Part shown: in pieces, positions 46,975-58,646 of the stretch
Layout: each line of letters begins with the position of its first letter
Numbering within the stretch: position 1 is the first letter of the stretch
DNA from: Dugong dugon
Lineage: Eukaryota > Chordata > Mammalia > Sirenia > Dugongidae
Direction: 5' to 3'
DNA: 64,000 nucleotides
Assembly (NCBI GenBank): GCA_030035585.1
Contig: CM057481.1
Span: forward strand, 56,057,128 to 56,121,127
Translations under genes and position numbers: made by a program
Notes under the pieces: model-generated
What the model was told of the DNA's origin: nothing
Database searches by the model: none
What the model saw: only the letters and a program-made list of their open reading frames with translations

Positions 46975-47757
46975 GTAGACAGAATTCTAAGATGGCTGCC
47001 AAGACCCCTGCCCCTTGGTATACAGGCCCTGTGTAATCCTCTGCCTTGAATGTGGACAGGATCTTTGAATATCATGGGATAGTATTCCAGTGGTTAGGGT
47101 ATGTTTCATGGTAAAGAAGAAGGAATTTTATAGATGTAATTCAGGTCCCCATTCAGTTGATTTTGAGATAATCAAAATGGAGATTGTCCTGGTTGGGTCT
47201 GACTTAATCAGGTGAAAGCCCTTAAAAGAGCCACTGTCTCCCTTCCTGAACAGACGATTCTCCTGCTGGCTTTGAAGAAGCAAGCTGTTATGTTGTGAGA
47301 GGGTCACATAGCAAGAACTGTGAACACTGAGTGACCCTTATTGACACCTATTAATAAAACAGGGATCTCAGTCCTATAACTGCAAGGAACTGAATTCTGC
47401 CAACAACCACGTGAGCTGGGATAAGGACCCTGAGCTCCAGAAAAGAATGCAGCTTGGCCAACTCATTGGTGAATCTTTGTGAAACCCTGATCAGCTGACC
47501 CAGCTATGTCATGCTGGCTTCCTGACCCTCAGACAGGGACGGATTACCCAATAACCAAGATACACACAGGCTTCCTTGTGTTTACTTACTAATTTGTAGT
47601 GCACAATTTTAAGTAAACACAAGTAAGCCCGTGCGTACCTTGCTTACTTGTTTGATCCACCCCTGCCCATGAAAACTATGAGATCATAAATGGATGTTGT
47701 TTTAAGTCACTAAGCTTGTGGTAATTGTTACACAGTAACAGATAAATAATACATTTT
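46975..47757 (+). mobile_element. MaLR/MLT1-like LTR with internal MITE
   Basis: TGTGGTAGACAGAATTCTAA at the start and GTCACTAAGCTTGTGGTAAT near the end give an MLT1-like order. A MITE interrupts it at 47534-47665. Confidence 0.65.
47534..47665. mobile_element. Short hAT-like MITE, second copy
   Basis: Starts CAGGGACGGATTACCCAATA and ends TGATCCACCCCTG; the block CCCGTGCGTACCTTGCTTA is shared with the copy at 13173-13294. The flanking duplication is poorly preserved. Confidence 0.68.
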
Positions 47758-47957
47758 TTGTTAAAAATTTAATAATTTTTGATCAATTAAAAAGAAGTTA
47801 CATTGATCAATAAATACCTGGAGGAAGCACTTTCTCACTTCTTCTCTCCTGTTTCCTTCCAAACACTGTCCAAGCAGCAGATAGAGTGATCTTTCAAAAC
47901 TACATGAGATCATGTTTCTCCTACATAAAATTCACTAGCGACTTCCCTTGACTAGAG

Positions 47958-48124
47958 CCAAAAATCAAAACCAAGCCCGTTGCCATCGAGTTGATTTCGA
48001 CTCATAGTGATTCTATAGGACAGAGCAGAACTGCCCCACAAGGTTTCTAAGGAGCTACTGGTGGATTCAAACTGCTGACCTTTTGGTTTGCAGCCAAGCT
48101 CTTAATCACTGAGCCACCAGGGCT
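47958..48124 (-). mobile_element. AfroSINE, short subtype
   Basis: Inverse copy with the 12-bp duplication CCTTGACTAGAG at 47946-47957 and 48125-48136. Confidence 0.95.
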
Positions 48125-48149
48125 CCTTGACTAGAGAATCAAACTGAAA

Positions 48150-48390
48150 TTTCTACCACAGCTTCCCAAGTTCTGTATGACAAGGCCCTTGTTCTGCTGC
48201 ATTCACTGTGCCATTCTCCCTGTCATCCACTGCAACCTCCTGGGCTTCCTCCTAAAAGATATCACTGAGCACTTTCCAAATCCAGAGACTTCACACATGC
48301 TCTTACCTTTGTCTGAAATATTCTTTACCTTACTCTTTGCAACTTCATATTCCTCATTCAGGTCATGTTTTCATAGAAGTCTTTCCTACT
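48150..48390 (+). repeat. L2 fragment
   Basis: CTTCACACATGCTCTTACCT and TTCATTCAGGTCATG-like order of the L2 3' region. Confidence 0.5.
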
Positions 48391-48396
48391 TCCTTA

Positions 48397-48603
48397 AGGT
48401 CCCTGGGTGGCACTGCCAGTTTGCTCTGGACACCTCACCTAAAGGTTGGAGGCTCAGGTCCATGCAGAGGTGCCTCAGAATAAAGGCTTGGTGATCTCTT
48501 TCTGAAAAATTGACCACTAAAAACCCTTTGGAGCACAATTCTACTCTGACACACATGAGGTTGTCATGAGTTGGAATTCACTAGATGACAGGGCTTAGAA
48601 CCA
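48397..48603 (+). mobile_element. AfroSINE, long subtype
   Basis: GTCCCTGGGTGGCACTGCCA head, internal AGAATAAAGGCTTGGTGATC, tail GAATTCACTAGATGACAGGG. Confidence 0.83.
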
Positions 48604-48743
48604 GTTATTTTTGGTTCAACACGGTGCTGAGAATTTGCATTCCCACCCCAAATTTTCTGAATCAGAATCTACATTTTAACAAGATCCCCAGGCGATTCTT
48701 ACGTACAACTTCCTGGGAACTTGTTAGAAATGCAAATTCTCAG

Positions 48744-49422
48744 AGATTCTGGGAACCTGGCACTATAGACAGAAGCACCAAGCTGTCCCTCCACAGCAAA
48801 GACCCGAAAAACTAAGTAAAACAGAGACAAGTGTCAATCCTGGATACAGCAACATCAGAACAATAAAAGAGGGAAAAAACGGTGTAGGTACAAAACTTTC
48901 TAATGGAGAGGAAGGCAAGGTGATACCAAGTAATAATAGACTAGTTCAAACTTAGGAAGATAAGGGTAAATTTTAAGGTAACCACAAAGAAAGTTAACAA
49001 ACCTACTCATCAAAATTAAGAAGAAAAACTGTCTTAGTAAAAACAAAAGAAATGAAAAAATAAAAATCCACAAACAAAAGGAATTCAGCACAGGAGAGTA
49101 AGAAGAACAAAGAAATTGTCAGCACCACAAAAAAAGCACTACAAAATGACAAACTCACACCTATCAATAATTACACTAAACGTAAATGGCCTAAACGCAC
49201 CCATAAAGAGACAGAAAGTGTCAGAATGGATAAAAAAAACAGGATCCATCAATATGCTGTCTACAAGAGACACACCTTAGAAACAAAGACATAAATTTAT
49301 TAAAAATCAAAAGAAGGAAAAATATGTATCAAGCAAACAGCCACCAAAAAAAAAAAAAAAAAAAAGCAGGCGTGGCAAAACTAATTTCAGATAAAATAGA
49401 CTTCAAAACAAAATCCACCATA
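48744..49422 (+). mobile_element. Internally deleted, tail-less L1 insertion
   Basis: 48760-48840 matches the very start of the L1 5' UTR (CAGAAGCACCAAGCTGTCCC). The sequence then jumps to the inter-ORF region (CATCAGAACAATAAAAGAGG) and continues into the ORF2 endonuclease, ending at ACAAAATCCACCATA. ORF1 and all monomers are absent. A 17-bp imperfect duplication, GAAATGCAAATTCTCAG and GAAATGCGAATTCCCAG, lies at 48727-48743 and 49423-49439. There is no poly(A). Confidence 0.82.
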
Positions 49423-49499
49423 GAAATGCGAATTCCCAGCAGTTCAAACAAAAACCAATCAGTTCGAAGCCCTAGTGTATATGTTTTTAATGATCATCT

Positions 49500-49600
49500 T
49501 CGTCCTTCCTCCTCATTAGAATCTAAGCTCCATGAGGGCAAGATGCATGTCTATTTTATCCAGAACTCTGAACAGTGGTGACATGTAATTCATTAGTGCT
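49500..49600 (+). repeat. L2 3' end
   Basis: TAAGCTCCATGAGGGCAAGA is the diagnostic L2 3' motif. Confidence 0.65.
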
Positions 49601-49789
49601 ACTCACTGATACTTTTGTTTCTTCTTCTACCAGGATAAGGTAGGGCTGCTTTTCCTGACCCCTGGAAGCTAGATGTGGATATATAACTTACTTTGGCCCA
49701 TTAAATAGGAGAGGGAGTAACATTATTATTTCTGGGTAGAAGCTTTTAAGGACCAGTATGTAAGTGTCCATGTTGCTCTCTCCATGCAA

Positions 49790-49925
49790 TCCCAACAGTG
49801 ATGTTCTGGACCTATCCAATTCAATAGCCACTGGCCAAGTGTGGCTATGACTAGTGAGTACCATCTGGACAGTGCAGACATAGAATACTTCATTCATCAC
49901 AGAAAATTCTATTGGACAGGCCGCT
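49790..49925 (-). mobile_element. Non-autonomous DNA transposon fragment
   Basis: TTCAATAGCCACTGGCCAAG and TTCTATTGGACAGGCC match, in inverse and shortened form, the element at 61758-62066. Confidence 0.6.
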
Positions 49926-49929
49926 CTAG

Positions 49930-50625
49930 ATGCTGGAAACTATGATCCTGAGTGAGGAAGATGTGGAGCAGAGCCACCAGCCAACTCATAATGGACATGT
50001 GGTATGAATGTGAAATAACCTATGTTGTTACAAGCCACTTATATTTCAGATTTGTGACTACAGTAAAATCCAGCCTATCCTGACTAATAAATTTAGTCTT
50101 TAAATAAATATTTACTAAATAAAGTAACGACTGAATTTTCTATGGCAGATTTGGTTGAAGAAGGGAGAAGGATGAGCTTTTAAGGGACGGGAGCAACATA
50201 AGCAAAGGCTTAGATTTGGGAAATTAACAAGGTCTTTGGGGGTAGAGGAAGTTCCAGATAAGGGAGAGGCCTTGAGATGGGAAGAAGTAGGGACATTAGG
50301 GCTTAGAACTGGTACTCTGAGAGTGAGGAATGGGTTAATGGTAGATGTGAAACCATTGGTCTAAATCTCTGGAGAGGTTGTAATTTGCAGAGCCTACAAC
50401 TTGAACTCCTGTCCGACACCATTTTGTCCATTTAACCACATGATGTATGGAACTACCCTAAACCACTACATCTGAAAAAACTGATAACCAACCTACTTCA
50501 CAGAGTTATTATAAATTTGGTGAGAAGAGTATATACTAAGGAACTAGGCGATGCTCAGTACCCAGAAGACCATCTTCGTTGTCCTAGAATTAGGAATAAG
50601 GCCCACAGCTGAGGACAGAAGCTGC
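49930..50625. other. No gene seen
   Basis: Unique-looking sequence without recognisable exon or repeat. Confidence 0.35.
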
Positions 50626-50628
50626 TAG

Positions 50629-50818
50629 TACCCAGTAATATCAAGTCAACTGTGACTCATGGAAACCTCATGTGTATCAGAATAAAACTGTGCTTCACAG
50701 GGTTTTCAGTGGCTGATTTTTCAAAAGTAGATCGTCAGGCCTTTCTTCTGAGGAACCTCTGGGTGAATTCGAACCTTTTGGTTAGCAGCTGAGCATGTTA
50801 ACTGTTTGCACCACTCAG
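50629..50818 (-). mobile_element. AfroSINE, long subtype
   Basis: Inverse copy with TATCAAGTCAACTGTGACTC tail and GTTAACTGTTTGCACCACTC head. Confidence 0.83.
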
Positions 50819-50819
50819 A

Positions 50820-53565
50820 AACTACATAATAAAGTCAACGTGAAGGGAGCAGCCACATGCTTGCAAGGTTTACTGAAGGGTGCCATTGCAGAAGAGCTAG
50901 CCCACCCCCACACCCTTGGCCTTGCCACTGTGTTCACTGCCACAACTTCTCCCCAGGAGGGTGTACTGAGAGGTGCTCCTTCTCTCTGAGGCCCAGAGAC
51001 AATGTTCCAGGAGAGTCACTTCTACAGCTTGTGACTGACAGAATTACTCCCTCATGCACCTCCCAGGTTGGGGACAGGGGACTCTCTTAATGTCGGTGGG
51101 ATTCAGGACTGAACACTAACAGGGCAAAGAGGGAAAAAGATAAGGCTGACATTTAAAAGCAAACAGAACTGAATCTCCATACAAATCCAGAAGAGACCAG
51201 TGGAATAAACAGAAGCACCTGAAGCTTGTGGAATGGGTCTGAGAAATTAAGGGGACCACTGCTCAGCCAGGAAGGAGGGCAGAAGGTTTGGCATATCTTC
51301 TTTGAGGGTTATTATTAGGAAAAGAAGTTTTTCTTGTTTATATCCCAATAGCTTAAGACTGTTCAATGAGCTGGTTATATGAGGACAGTGCTTGGGACAC
51401 AGTAAGCCTTGGATGATCTTCCCAGGTGCTGCATACAGCTTATGAGATGTTTTTAAAATTGGCTCTCGAATCCTCTTCATTTCTATCCTTTAAGCTCCAA
51501 GTTGATGAAACATAAAGTTATCGTTAAAAGAAAGTGTGGGGGATATCATTTGATATTCTTCGAGTATTTCTAGTTTTATAATTAATTCATGGGTGAGAGA
51601 GCTGTTATCTGATAGCATCCAAAAACGTGGAAATTTTTTGTTTCAGACAAGCAACCCTGATCTTCTTATAGTTTTTGATTAAAATGAAAGCTTACCAAGT
51701 TTTATTCTTCAAAATAGGATAGCTTCATGGGCAATTGAAATCAGCGAGCTCCATTGTTGAGCTTCTAATTCCAGGGCTTATAATAATATTTTTTGGAGTC
51801 AAACATGACTTAATGCTAGAACTCCCGGAGCTAGCGAAGATGATAAAGTGTTTTAGCCACAGCAGGTGCTCTGCAAAATCCTTTATTAAAAAGAGCTGCC
51901 ACACACACACTCAGAGTGCGATGGATTGTACCAAAACTAAGAGTGACACACTATGAATTTACAACATTAATTTTTTCCCCCTAATTAAAGCAATGGGCAT
52001 GGCTTCCAAATGGAAACTGGCTGGAGCTGGGCAAGAATGAATGAATTCCCCAGGACTCCAGTGAGAACAGAATCTTGACCCAGTGTTCTTGCAACGAGGG
52101 CACTTGAATTAAACTCTAAGCTTGACAGCAAAAGGTAACTGACATTATTGTATTAGATGCCTCTCTCTTCTCTTATACCTTGACTTCTAATTCCAGCTTG
52201 ATATATGGGCATTTTTTTGTGTGTGTGTCACAAGTCTTGGTAATGTTGTCCTGCTTACAGAGTAAATACTCTGAACAGTAAGGGTGGCCAACTTGCCGAC
52301 ATCAGAAGGACTCACAGAGTGAATCATGTTGTGGCAGTGCGTGCATCAGTGGTGACTGAGCAAAGCTCAACGAGTGGTGTCTAATAACTCTGCGATTGCT
52401 GGGGAAGGGGCTGAACAACTTCACTTTTTTCTGCATGTTCATTCTTGCACAGAGGGAATCGAAGGTCTGTGTCTCCTGCAGGAGGTACTTAATGAGCCAC
52501 AGCTACGGTGCAGGAACAGATGAATCACATTATTCAAAGCCTTTGGGGAAGAGAAAGGATGGACAACCACGTACACATGCCAGGTGGATCACGTCTGGAA
52601 CAAAGACTTACTCAGAAACAGTGGTGTACCCAGACAAATAGTAGACTCCACAGCTAAACAAGCCCAGATGCTGGTTCATCTCCTAATTGTCAGTCAAGTC
52701 GTTTCCACACTGATCCACACTGGGACACCTATGTGTTTCCTTCCAGCAGACTTATCACTTGGTTTCCCTCAGAACTCCAAGGACATGAACAGGAAAACAC
52801 ACACACTCTCATACTCTCTCTTTTTCTCTTTCTTCCCCTTCTCTTTCTCTGTCTCTCTCTCATACACACGCAACTTTAATCCCTCGCTGTTCTATAAACA
52901 CACCTGTATTTCACATCCCAATGAATCATTTATTCTAATTACATTCTCTATCAGGAAGAACAGCATCATTATTAAGAGCATGGACTTCAGAGCCAGGACT
53001 ATCTCAGGCAGGTTACATAGCTAAGAACATAGTTTTAGAATTAAGTACCTTCATCTCTTCTTTTAAATTCAATACATCCTGGAATTTCCACCTCATTTCA
53101 TCTTCTCACTTCTTCGCATTTTTCACCTTTCCTTTCCTCCTGTTTTTCTGTCCCTCTACTTCTGACGTTGCCCGTCCCTCAGGCTATTGGAAACAGGAGT
53201 CTAAGTCTCTTGCAAAAGGGAGATGATAATAGTATCTATCCTCAAAGAGTTGTTCTCAAGATGAATGAAGTTATTCATGTATGCCTAGCATGTCAGGTGC
53301 ACCCACTAAATGTTAGTTCTGAATATTTATCATCATTATAATTACTACCAGTAACCCGAGAATTGAAATCACCTAAGCAAATTAAAAACTGCATTTGCAG
53401 AATGCTGAAATTGGTAATAAATACAAAACACAAGGGTATCAGATTCTTTCAGGAACACAAGGGGAGGCCTCTGGCTTTATTCTTATACTCCTGTTTCCAA
53501 TAGCCTTAGTGTTAGGGATGGGCAATGTCAGAAGGAGAAGTCAGAAGAATGGAGGAAAGGAAAGA
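50820..53565. other. Long stretch without recognised gene
   Basis: 2.7 kb of mostly repeat-free DNA. A CT-rich tract is at 52795-52860 and MIR-like pieces lie at about 52950-53020 and 53175-53330. The part at 51480-52130 is AT-rich with several TAAT-type motifs and looks like possible conserved non-coding DNA. No splice-bounded coding frame is visible. Confidence 0.4.
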
Positions 53566-53566
53566 T

Positions 53567-53972
53567 GGGTGCTGCATAACAGAAATACCACAAGTGGGTG
53601 GCTTTAAAGAACAGAAATCTATTTTCTCCCAGTTCTGTAGGGTAAAAGTCCAGATCAGGGTCTCAGCCATGTTGATTCCGTCTGTGGATCTATCTCCTAG
53701 TTTCTGGTGACTGCTGGTAATTGTTGGCATTCCTTTGCTTGTAGACAGGGCCTCATATGGAGGCTGTCTTCAACCTGTGTGTGTGTGTGTCTCTGCATCT
53801 ATTCTGCTCTTTTTATAACTCAAAAGTGGTTATGTTTAAGACCCACCCTACACTGGTGTGACCTCATTAACGCAACAAAAGAAAACCCGTTTCCAAACAG
53901 GATCACAGCCACAGACACAGGGGCCAGGAATGCAACGCATATTTTTGAGGGACACAATTCAATCCATCATAA
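53567..53972 (-). mobile_element. MaLR-type LTR
   Basis: CAGAAATACCACAAGTGGGT at the left and GGGACACAATTCAATCCATC at the right: the same family as the LTR at 1965-2407, also inverse. It is followed by an A run of about 26 at 53976-54001. Confidence 0.75.
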
Positions 53973-53975
53973 GGC

Positions 53976-54001
<26 letters not shown>

Positions 54002-54006
<5 letters not shown>

Positions 54007-54515
54007 GTTGAAATGCAGTAAAAATTCTAGACTGCAGAGAATAAGAAAGGAGATGGAGGTATATAATTCTAAAACTACATTCCTATCCCCCCAAAGCCAG
54101 CAGCTTCTTTGACTTTTCTACTTATTTTCATGTAACCTCAGATTCCTGCTGATGTGTTTTTGAAATCTTCTCCAAATATTTGTATACCTTCCTCTCACTG
54201 AGATTTTAACTGTGTCCCTGCCAAACCTGAAATATCCCCCTCATTATCAAAATCCCATCCATCCTATTGTCCGTTTTCTCCAAACCACTGTGACTTCTTC
54301 TCAGAGTCATTGATCTAAAGATGGTACATAGAGTTCATCTCAGATACCACTGCCAATTGACTGCTTATGGTCACTTGCATAGCTACACTGAAAAATGAGG
54401 CCATGTCGGGGTTCAGCAGGGAAGAGTGGCAGGACTGATGTCTACTTCAAGCATGGGATAGAGGAGGGAAGGTGAGAACACATGTATTGCTGTCTCTTTC
54501 GTGAACTTTACCGTC
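54002..54515. other. No gene seen
   Basis: Unique-looking sequence, nothing recognised. Confidence 0.35.
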
Positions 54516-54518
54516 CAT

Positions 54519-54724
54519 GTTGTTGTTGCTGGGTGTCATCAAGTCAACTCCAACTCATAGTGACCCCATGTGACAGAGTAGAACCGCCCCACAGGGTTTT
54601 CCAGGCTGTAATCGTTACGGTAGCAGATCTCCAGGTCTTTCTCTTGTAGAGCAGATGGGTGGGTTTGAACTGCCAACCTTCTGGTTAACAGCCAAGTGCT
54701 TAACAATTCTACCACCAGGGCTCC
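54519..54724 (-). mobile_element. AfroSINE, long subtype
   Basis: Inverse copy with GTTGTTGTTGCTGGGTGTCA tail and CTACCACCAGGGCTCC head; short similar flanks (CTTTACCGT, TTTTACTGT) suggest the duplication. Confidence 0.9.
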
Positions 54725-55730
54725 TTTTACTGTTTATTTTGTTATGAATCCCATCCTGCCTTGAGTTTGCTCTTATATAAGATCACTTCACCTAATCCAC
54801 AAACCTTTTGAAGAATTCAGAGAACAATATTTTTTCCCTCTTCTATGAACAGTTCCACATGAATGCTCTGCATGCTGTAAATACTTGGTAATTATATGTT
54901 GAGTGATTGACATCCAGGAGCAGAAATTAAGGTGTTGGAGTGAATAGAGGCCGGCTATGTGACATCTCTTCCTTTCCTCTAGAAATGTTGCTCTTGGAAC
55001 ATCCAGAATATGAAACCTCATCGGTTCCCTTGGTGCCTTTCAAAGGAAGATATTCACATATCCCCCATTTATATAAAAGAATATGTGTCTCCACAGCCTG
55101 TAGAATTGTCTCAGGAACACAGAATCACTGAATTGCGATAGCTCAGTAGTATTTTCTCCGTCCTACAAGCCATTGGGAATGGCAAGTCGGGAAAAGCAGA
55201 CCTCTTGAAAGGAAACACACACCCGCTCATCTCCACAGGAAGCACATTGAAAATGGTGTTCAAGCCAGGACACACAAGAGCTTAGGCTTGGCAAAAATCA
55301 CAACTAACTTGGAAAGCAAGTGGTGCCATTTAACTTTCCCTGTTTTCCATGGCTCCTCTCATTGGGCGATTAAAAAGACACAATGGACCAACATTGCAGA
55401 GGAGTGCAGTAAGTCAGAATAATTATTCCAACTTTAGGGTTGCCAGATGTACATGAAAGAGACAGGCTCTATGTTGGGGTAAGCAGTGTGCATGTGCATG
55501 TATGCACGTGCGTGTGTCTGTGTGTGTGTACACTTACCTGTGAAGGTGAGGTGAAGTCAGCTCAGCCACCTCAACTTCTCAGGACTCTTACTAACTTAGA
55601 TCAAGACAGAGAGGTATTCACTCATTAATTAAGAAGTTGCTTTGGTAGCTCTGACAAGGGCTAATACCTGGAGGAATATAGATGTCTACACTTAAAAGGA
55701 ATTTGAAATTGAAATTCATCAGACTAGACC
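54725..55730. other. No gene seen; GT-rich tract
   Basis: An impure TG-rich stretch lies at 55487-55531. The rest is unique-looking without exon signatures. Confidence 0.38.
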
Positions 55731-55921
55731 AGGGTTTCTCACCCTGGACTACTGACACTTTGGGGGACCGTCTTGTGCATTGTAGAATGTTTAGCAGCAT
55801 TTCTGATCTTTACACACTAGATGCCAGTAGCACCCACCCCCTAGTTGTGACAATCAAAAATATCTCCAGTCACTGCCAAATGTCCCCTGGGGACAAATTG
55901 CTCCTGGCTGAGAACCACTGG
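55731..55921 (-). mobile_element. MER20 hAT MITE
   Basis: Inverse copy: CCAGGGTTTCTCACCCTGGA to GGCTGAGAACCACTG, with ATTGTAGAATGTTTAGCAGC inside. Confidence 0.87.
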
Positions 55922-56194
55922 ACTAAACTCTCTCTTTTCGTTACCTGAGGTTAAGCGAGACATCAGATCAGTACAGGATCCTTTGGTGATACAGTTTCAC
56001 AATTTATACACATGTACCTTGACTCAGCACTGCCTTGAGAGAAACTTTATTCACTCACAAGACCTACATGTCTGTCCCCGGCAGCAATTATGTTAAAATT
56101 TACTTTAGTCTATTAAATACTTGCAAAGAACATAGGATTTTAATTTTGAAATGTATCAGCATACATTAATCAGTGAATTTTTGTGCAGATTGTT

Positions 56195-56850
56195 ATTGTT
56201 GTTAGGTGCCATCTAGTCAGTTCCTACTCATAGCGACCTGACGTACAAACAGAACGAAACACTGCCTAGTTCTGCACCACGCTCACAATCATTGCTATGT
56301 TTGAGCCCATTGCTGCAGCTACAGTGTCAATCCATCTCTTTGAGAGTCTTCCTCTTTTTCACTGACCCTCTACCTTACCAAGCATGATGTCCATCTCCAG
56401 GAACTTGTCCCTCCTGATAACATGTCCAAAGTATGTGAGATGAAGTCTCGCCATCATCGTTTTCAAGGAACACTCTGGATGTACTGTTTCCCAGACAGAC
56501 TTGTTGCTTATTCTAGCAGTCCATGGTATATTCAGTAATCTTCACCAACACCATAATCCAAAGGCATCAATTCTTCCTCGGTCTTCCTTATTCATTGTCC
56601 AGCTTTCACATGCATTACAAGGCAGTTGCAAATACCACGGCTTGGGTCAAGCGCACCTTAGTCCTCAAAGTGACATCTTTGCTTTTCAGCACTTTAAAGA
56701 GGTCTTTTGCAGCAGATTTGCCCAATGCAATACGTTGTTTTATTTCTTGACTGCTGCTTCCATGGGCGTTGGTTGTGGATGCAAGTAAAGTGAAATCCTT
56801 GACAACATCAATATTCTCTCCATGTATCATGATGTTGCTTATTGCAGATA
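56195..56850 (-). mobile_element. RTE retrotransposon, 5'-truncated 3' end
   Basis: The minus strand encodes the end of the RTE reverse transcriptase protein (EIKQRIALGKSAAKDLFKVL and SKDVTLRTKVRLTQAVVFAT, 56615-56893 frame). The 3' end TTGTTATTGTTGTTAGGTGC follows on the plus strand at 56190, the same tail that AfroSINEs carry. Confidence 0.88.
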
Positions 56851-58405
56851 GAAATGTATATCCAGACCAAAACAAATTATATCCACAAACCATGGCAAAG
56901 CTGGCAGTACAACTACACTGGAAAAGAGTCTACAAAATAAATGAAACCACAAAAACATATTGCTCAATAAGTATATCCCTGACTGCATCCTTTTTTATGA
57001 TTGTTATAAATTGGAAAAAAAAAGGGAAATATGTATGGTAAAAGTTAGATGTATAATACATTCTACCTGTCAGAATATACTCAAGCAAATGGATTTATGA
57101 ATAGGTACAGCTAACTGCTCTCGTCATTAATCTGGATTTACAGACTTCTTGACTTTCCAATGAAAAGGTGAAGAAAAGTAAATGAAATTCTCATCAGCAC
57201 TAATTGAATGACAAAGCAATGTTAAAGATACAGCAGTACCACAAGCTTTCTATCCACATCTTTATACCTCTCGTTACTAGGCATTTATTTGTTTAAGAGT
57301 AGGCTACTACCAAGTAACTTCTGAGATGGACATGATATGCACAGAGAACAAAAATGTGCAAATGATTTCAAGGAAGCTTTCCAATCCACTGATACATTTT
57401 CTTCAGTACAAAGACAAGCATTTAGTCAAATTGTTTTTGCCAAGTAAGCTATTAATTTAGCAGCTCCAAAGCTTGAATGAAGATTGTCTTAAGTCTAGTT
57501 ATCACTCGGAAAAAAGAGTTAAAAACACACAAAGTCACCTCAACATTATACTTAGATTGAATAATTTAACGGAGTAAGTAGTAATTGAGTCATTATACTA
57601 TTACTTCCTATTCTAAAAGATATTTTCTATCCAAGTTAAATGTATTCTAAAACTCCTGACAGCTCTCTTCTAGTCACAGTTTGTCTTTCGTTCTTTTTCA
57701 TTGTCAAGGAAGAGCTTCCTATTTCACTTAACAAAACCGTGGTCTGTTTTATTCCCAATGTATTTGGCACTGGTAACCATAAGTTGCATCAACCTGATGG
57801 CAGTGTGTGTTTTTTTTTTTAAATTTGGTATTTTGCCTGATAATCAGGCATCTGCAATAGAAGAAAATAATGAGAATAACCCCTGAATTGAATTGGCATT
57901 CTCTCTGCAGTTCTATTATGAAAGATAATCCCTCCTTTGCTGAAATATCTCCTATGCCTCCATACCAAGCATCAGCGTATGAAAATATTGACTGAGTATG
58001 CGCTCTATCCAAAATGCAGCCAACTGTTCCAAACCAACTGCTAACATACTTGTGGAAATGTAAAGCATTTTATTTTGCTGTCTGACATTACTGTCTTCCG
58101 TGAATCTACACATGCCATCCGAGGACTAGAGATAGAACCGGAAGTCAGCCCTCAGATTCAGCTCCGAGCACACTGCCTCTGTAAAGCATTGGACTGTGAG
58201 TCCATTCTTCCTCTGTGCTGCAGCATTTTGACAACTCCTGTTATCATTTAGCCCACTGTAATAGGATAATCTATTTTCAGGTCTTTCTCCCCCAACGGAC
58301 TGTGAACTGCTTGAGGGCAATACACACCTCTTCTTCTTTGCCTTATCACTCAGTGATTGTCCTTTTATAATGCTTTGCATATTTATAGTAATTTATCTAG
58401 TGCCT
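56851..58405. other. No gene seen; candidate conserved DNA
   Basis: AT-rich, repeat-poor sequence. The part at 57180-57620 shows no decay-type repeat and could be conserved non-coding DNA. An L2-like end (GTGAACTGCTTGAGGGCAAT) is near 58300. Confidence 0.35.
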
Positions 58406-58416
58406 ATCTTCCCTGC

Positions 58417-58581
58417 TGGAAACCCTGGTGGCTTAGTGGTTAAGAGCTATGGCTGCTAACCAAAAGGTCAGCAGTTCGAATCCACCAGGCACTCCTTGGA
58501 AACTGTATGCGTAGTTCTACTCTGTCCCATAGGGTCACTATGAGTCAGAATTGACTTGACGGCCACGAGTTTGTGTTTTTA
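58417..58581 (+). mobile_element. AfroSINE, short subtype
   Basis: Near-consensus copy with the duplication ATCTTCCCTGC at 58406-58416 and 58582-58592. Confidence 0.95.
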
Positions 58582-58646
58582 ATCTTCCCTGCAAGATTGT
58601 TACTGAGTGATAGACACTGACAATAACAACTTACACTTACACGGTA

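Noticed and set aside
58417-58490. tRNA-like A and B boxes
   Set aside because: They belong to the head of an AfroSINE; no acceptor stem or cloverleaf typical of a functional tRNA gene.
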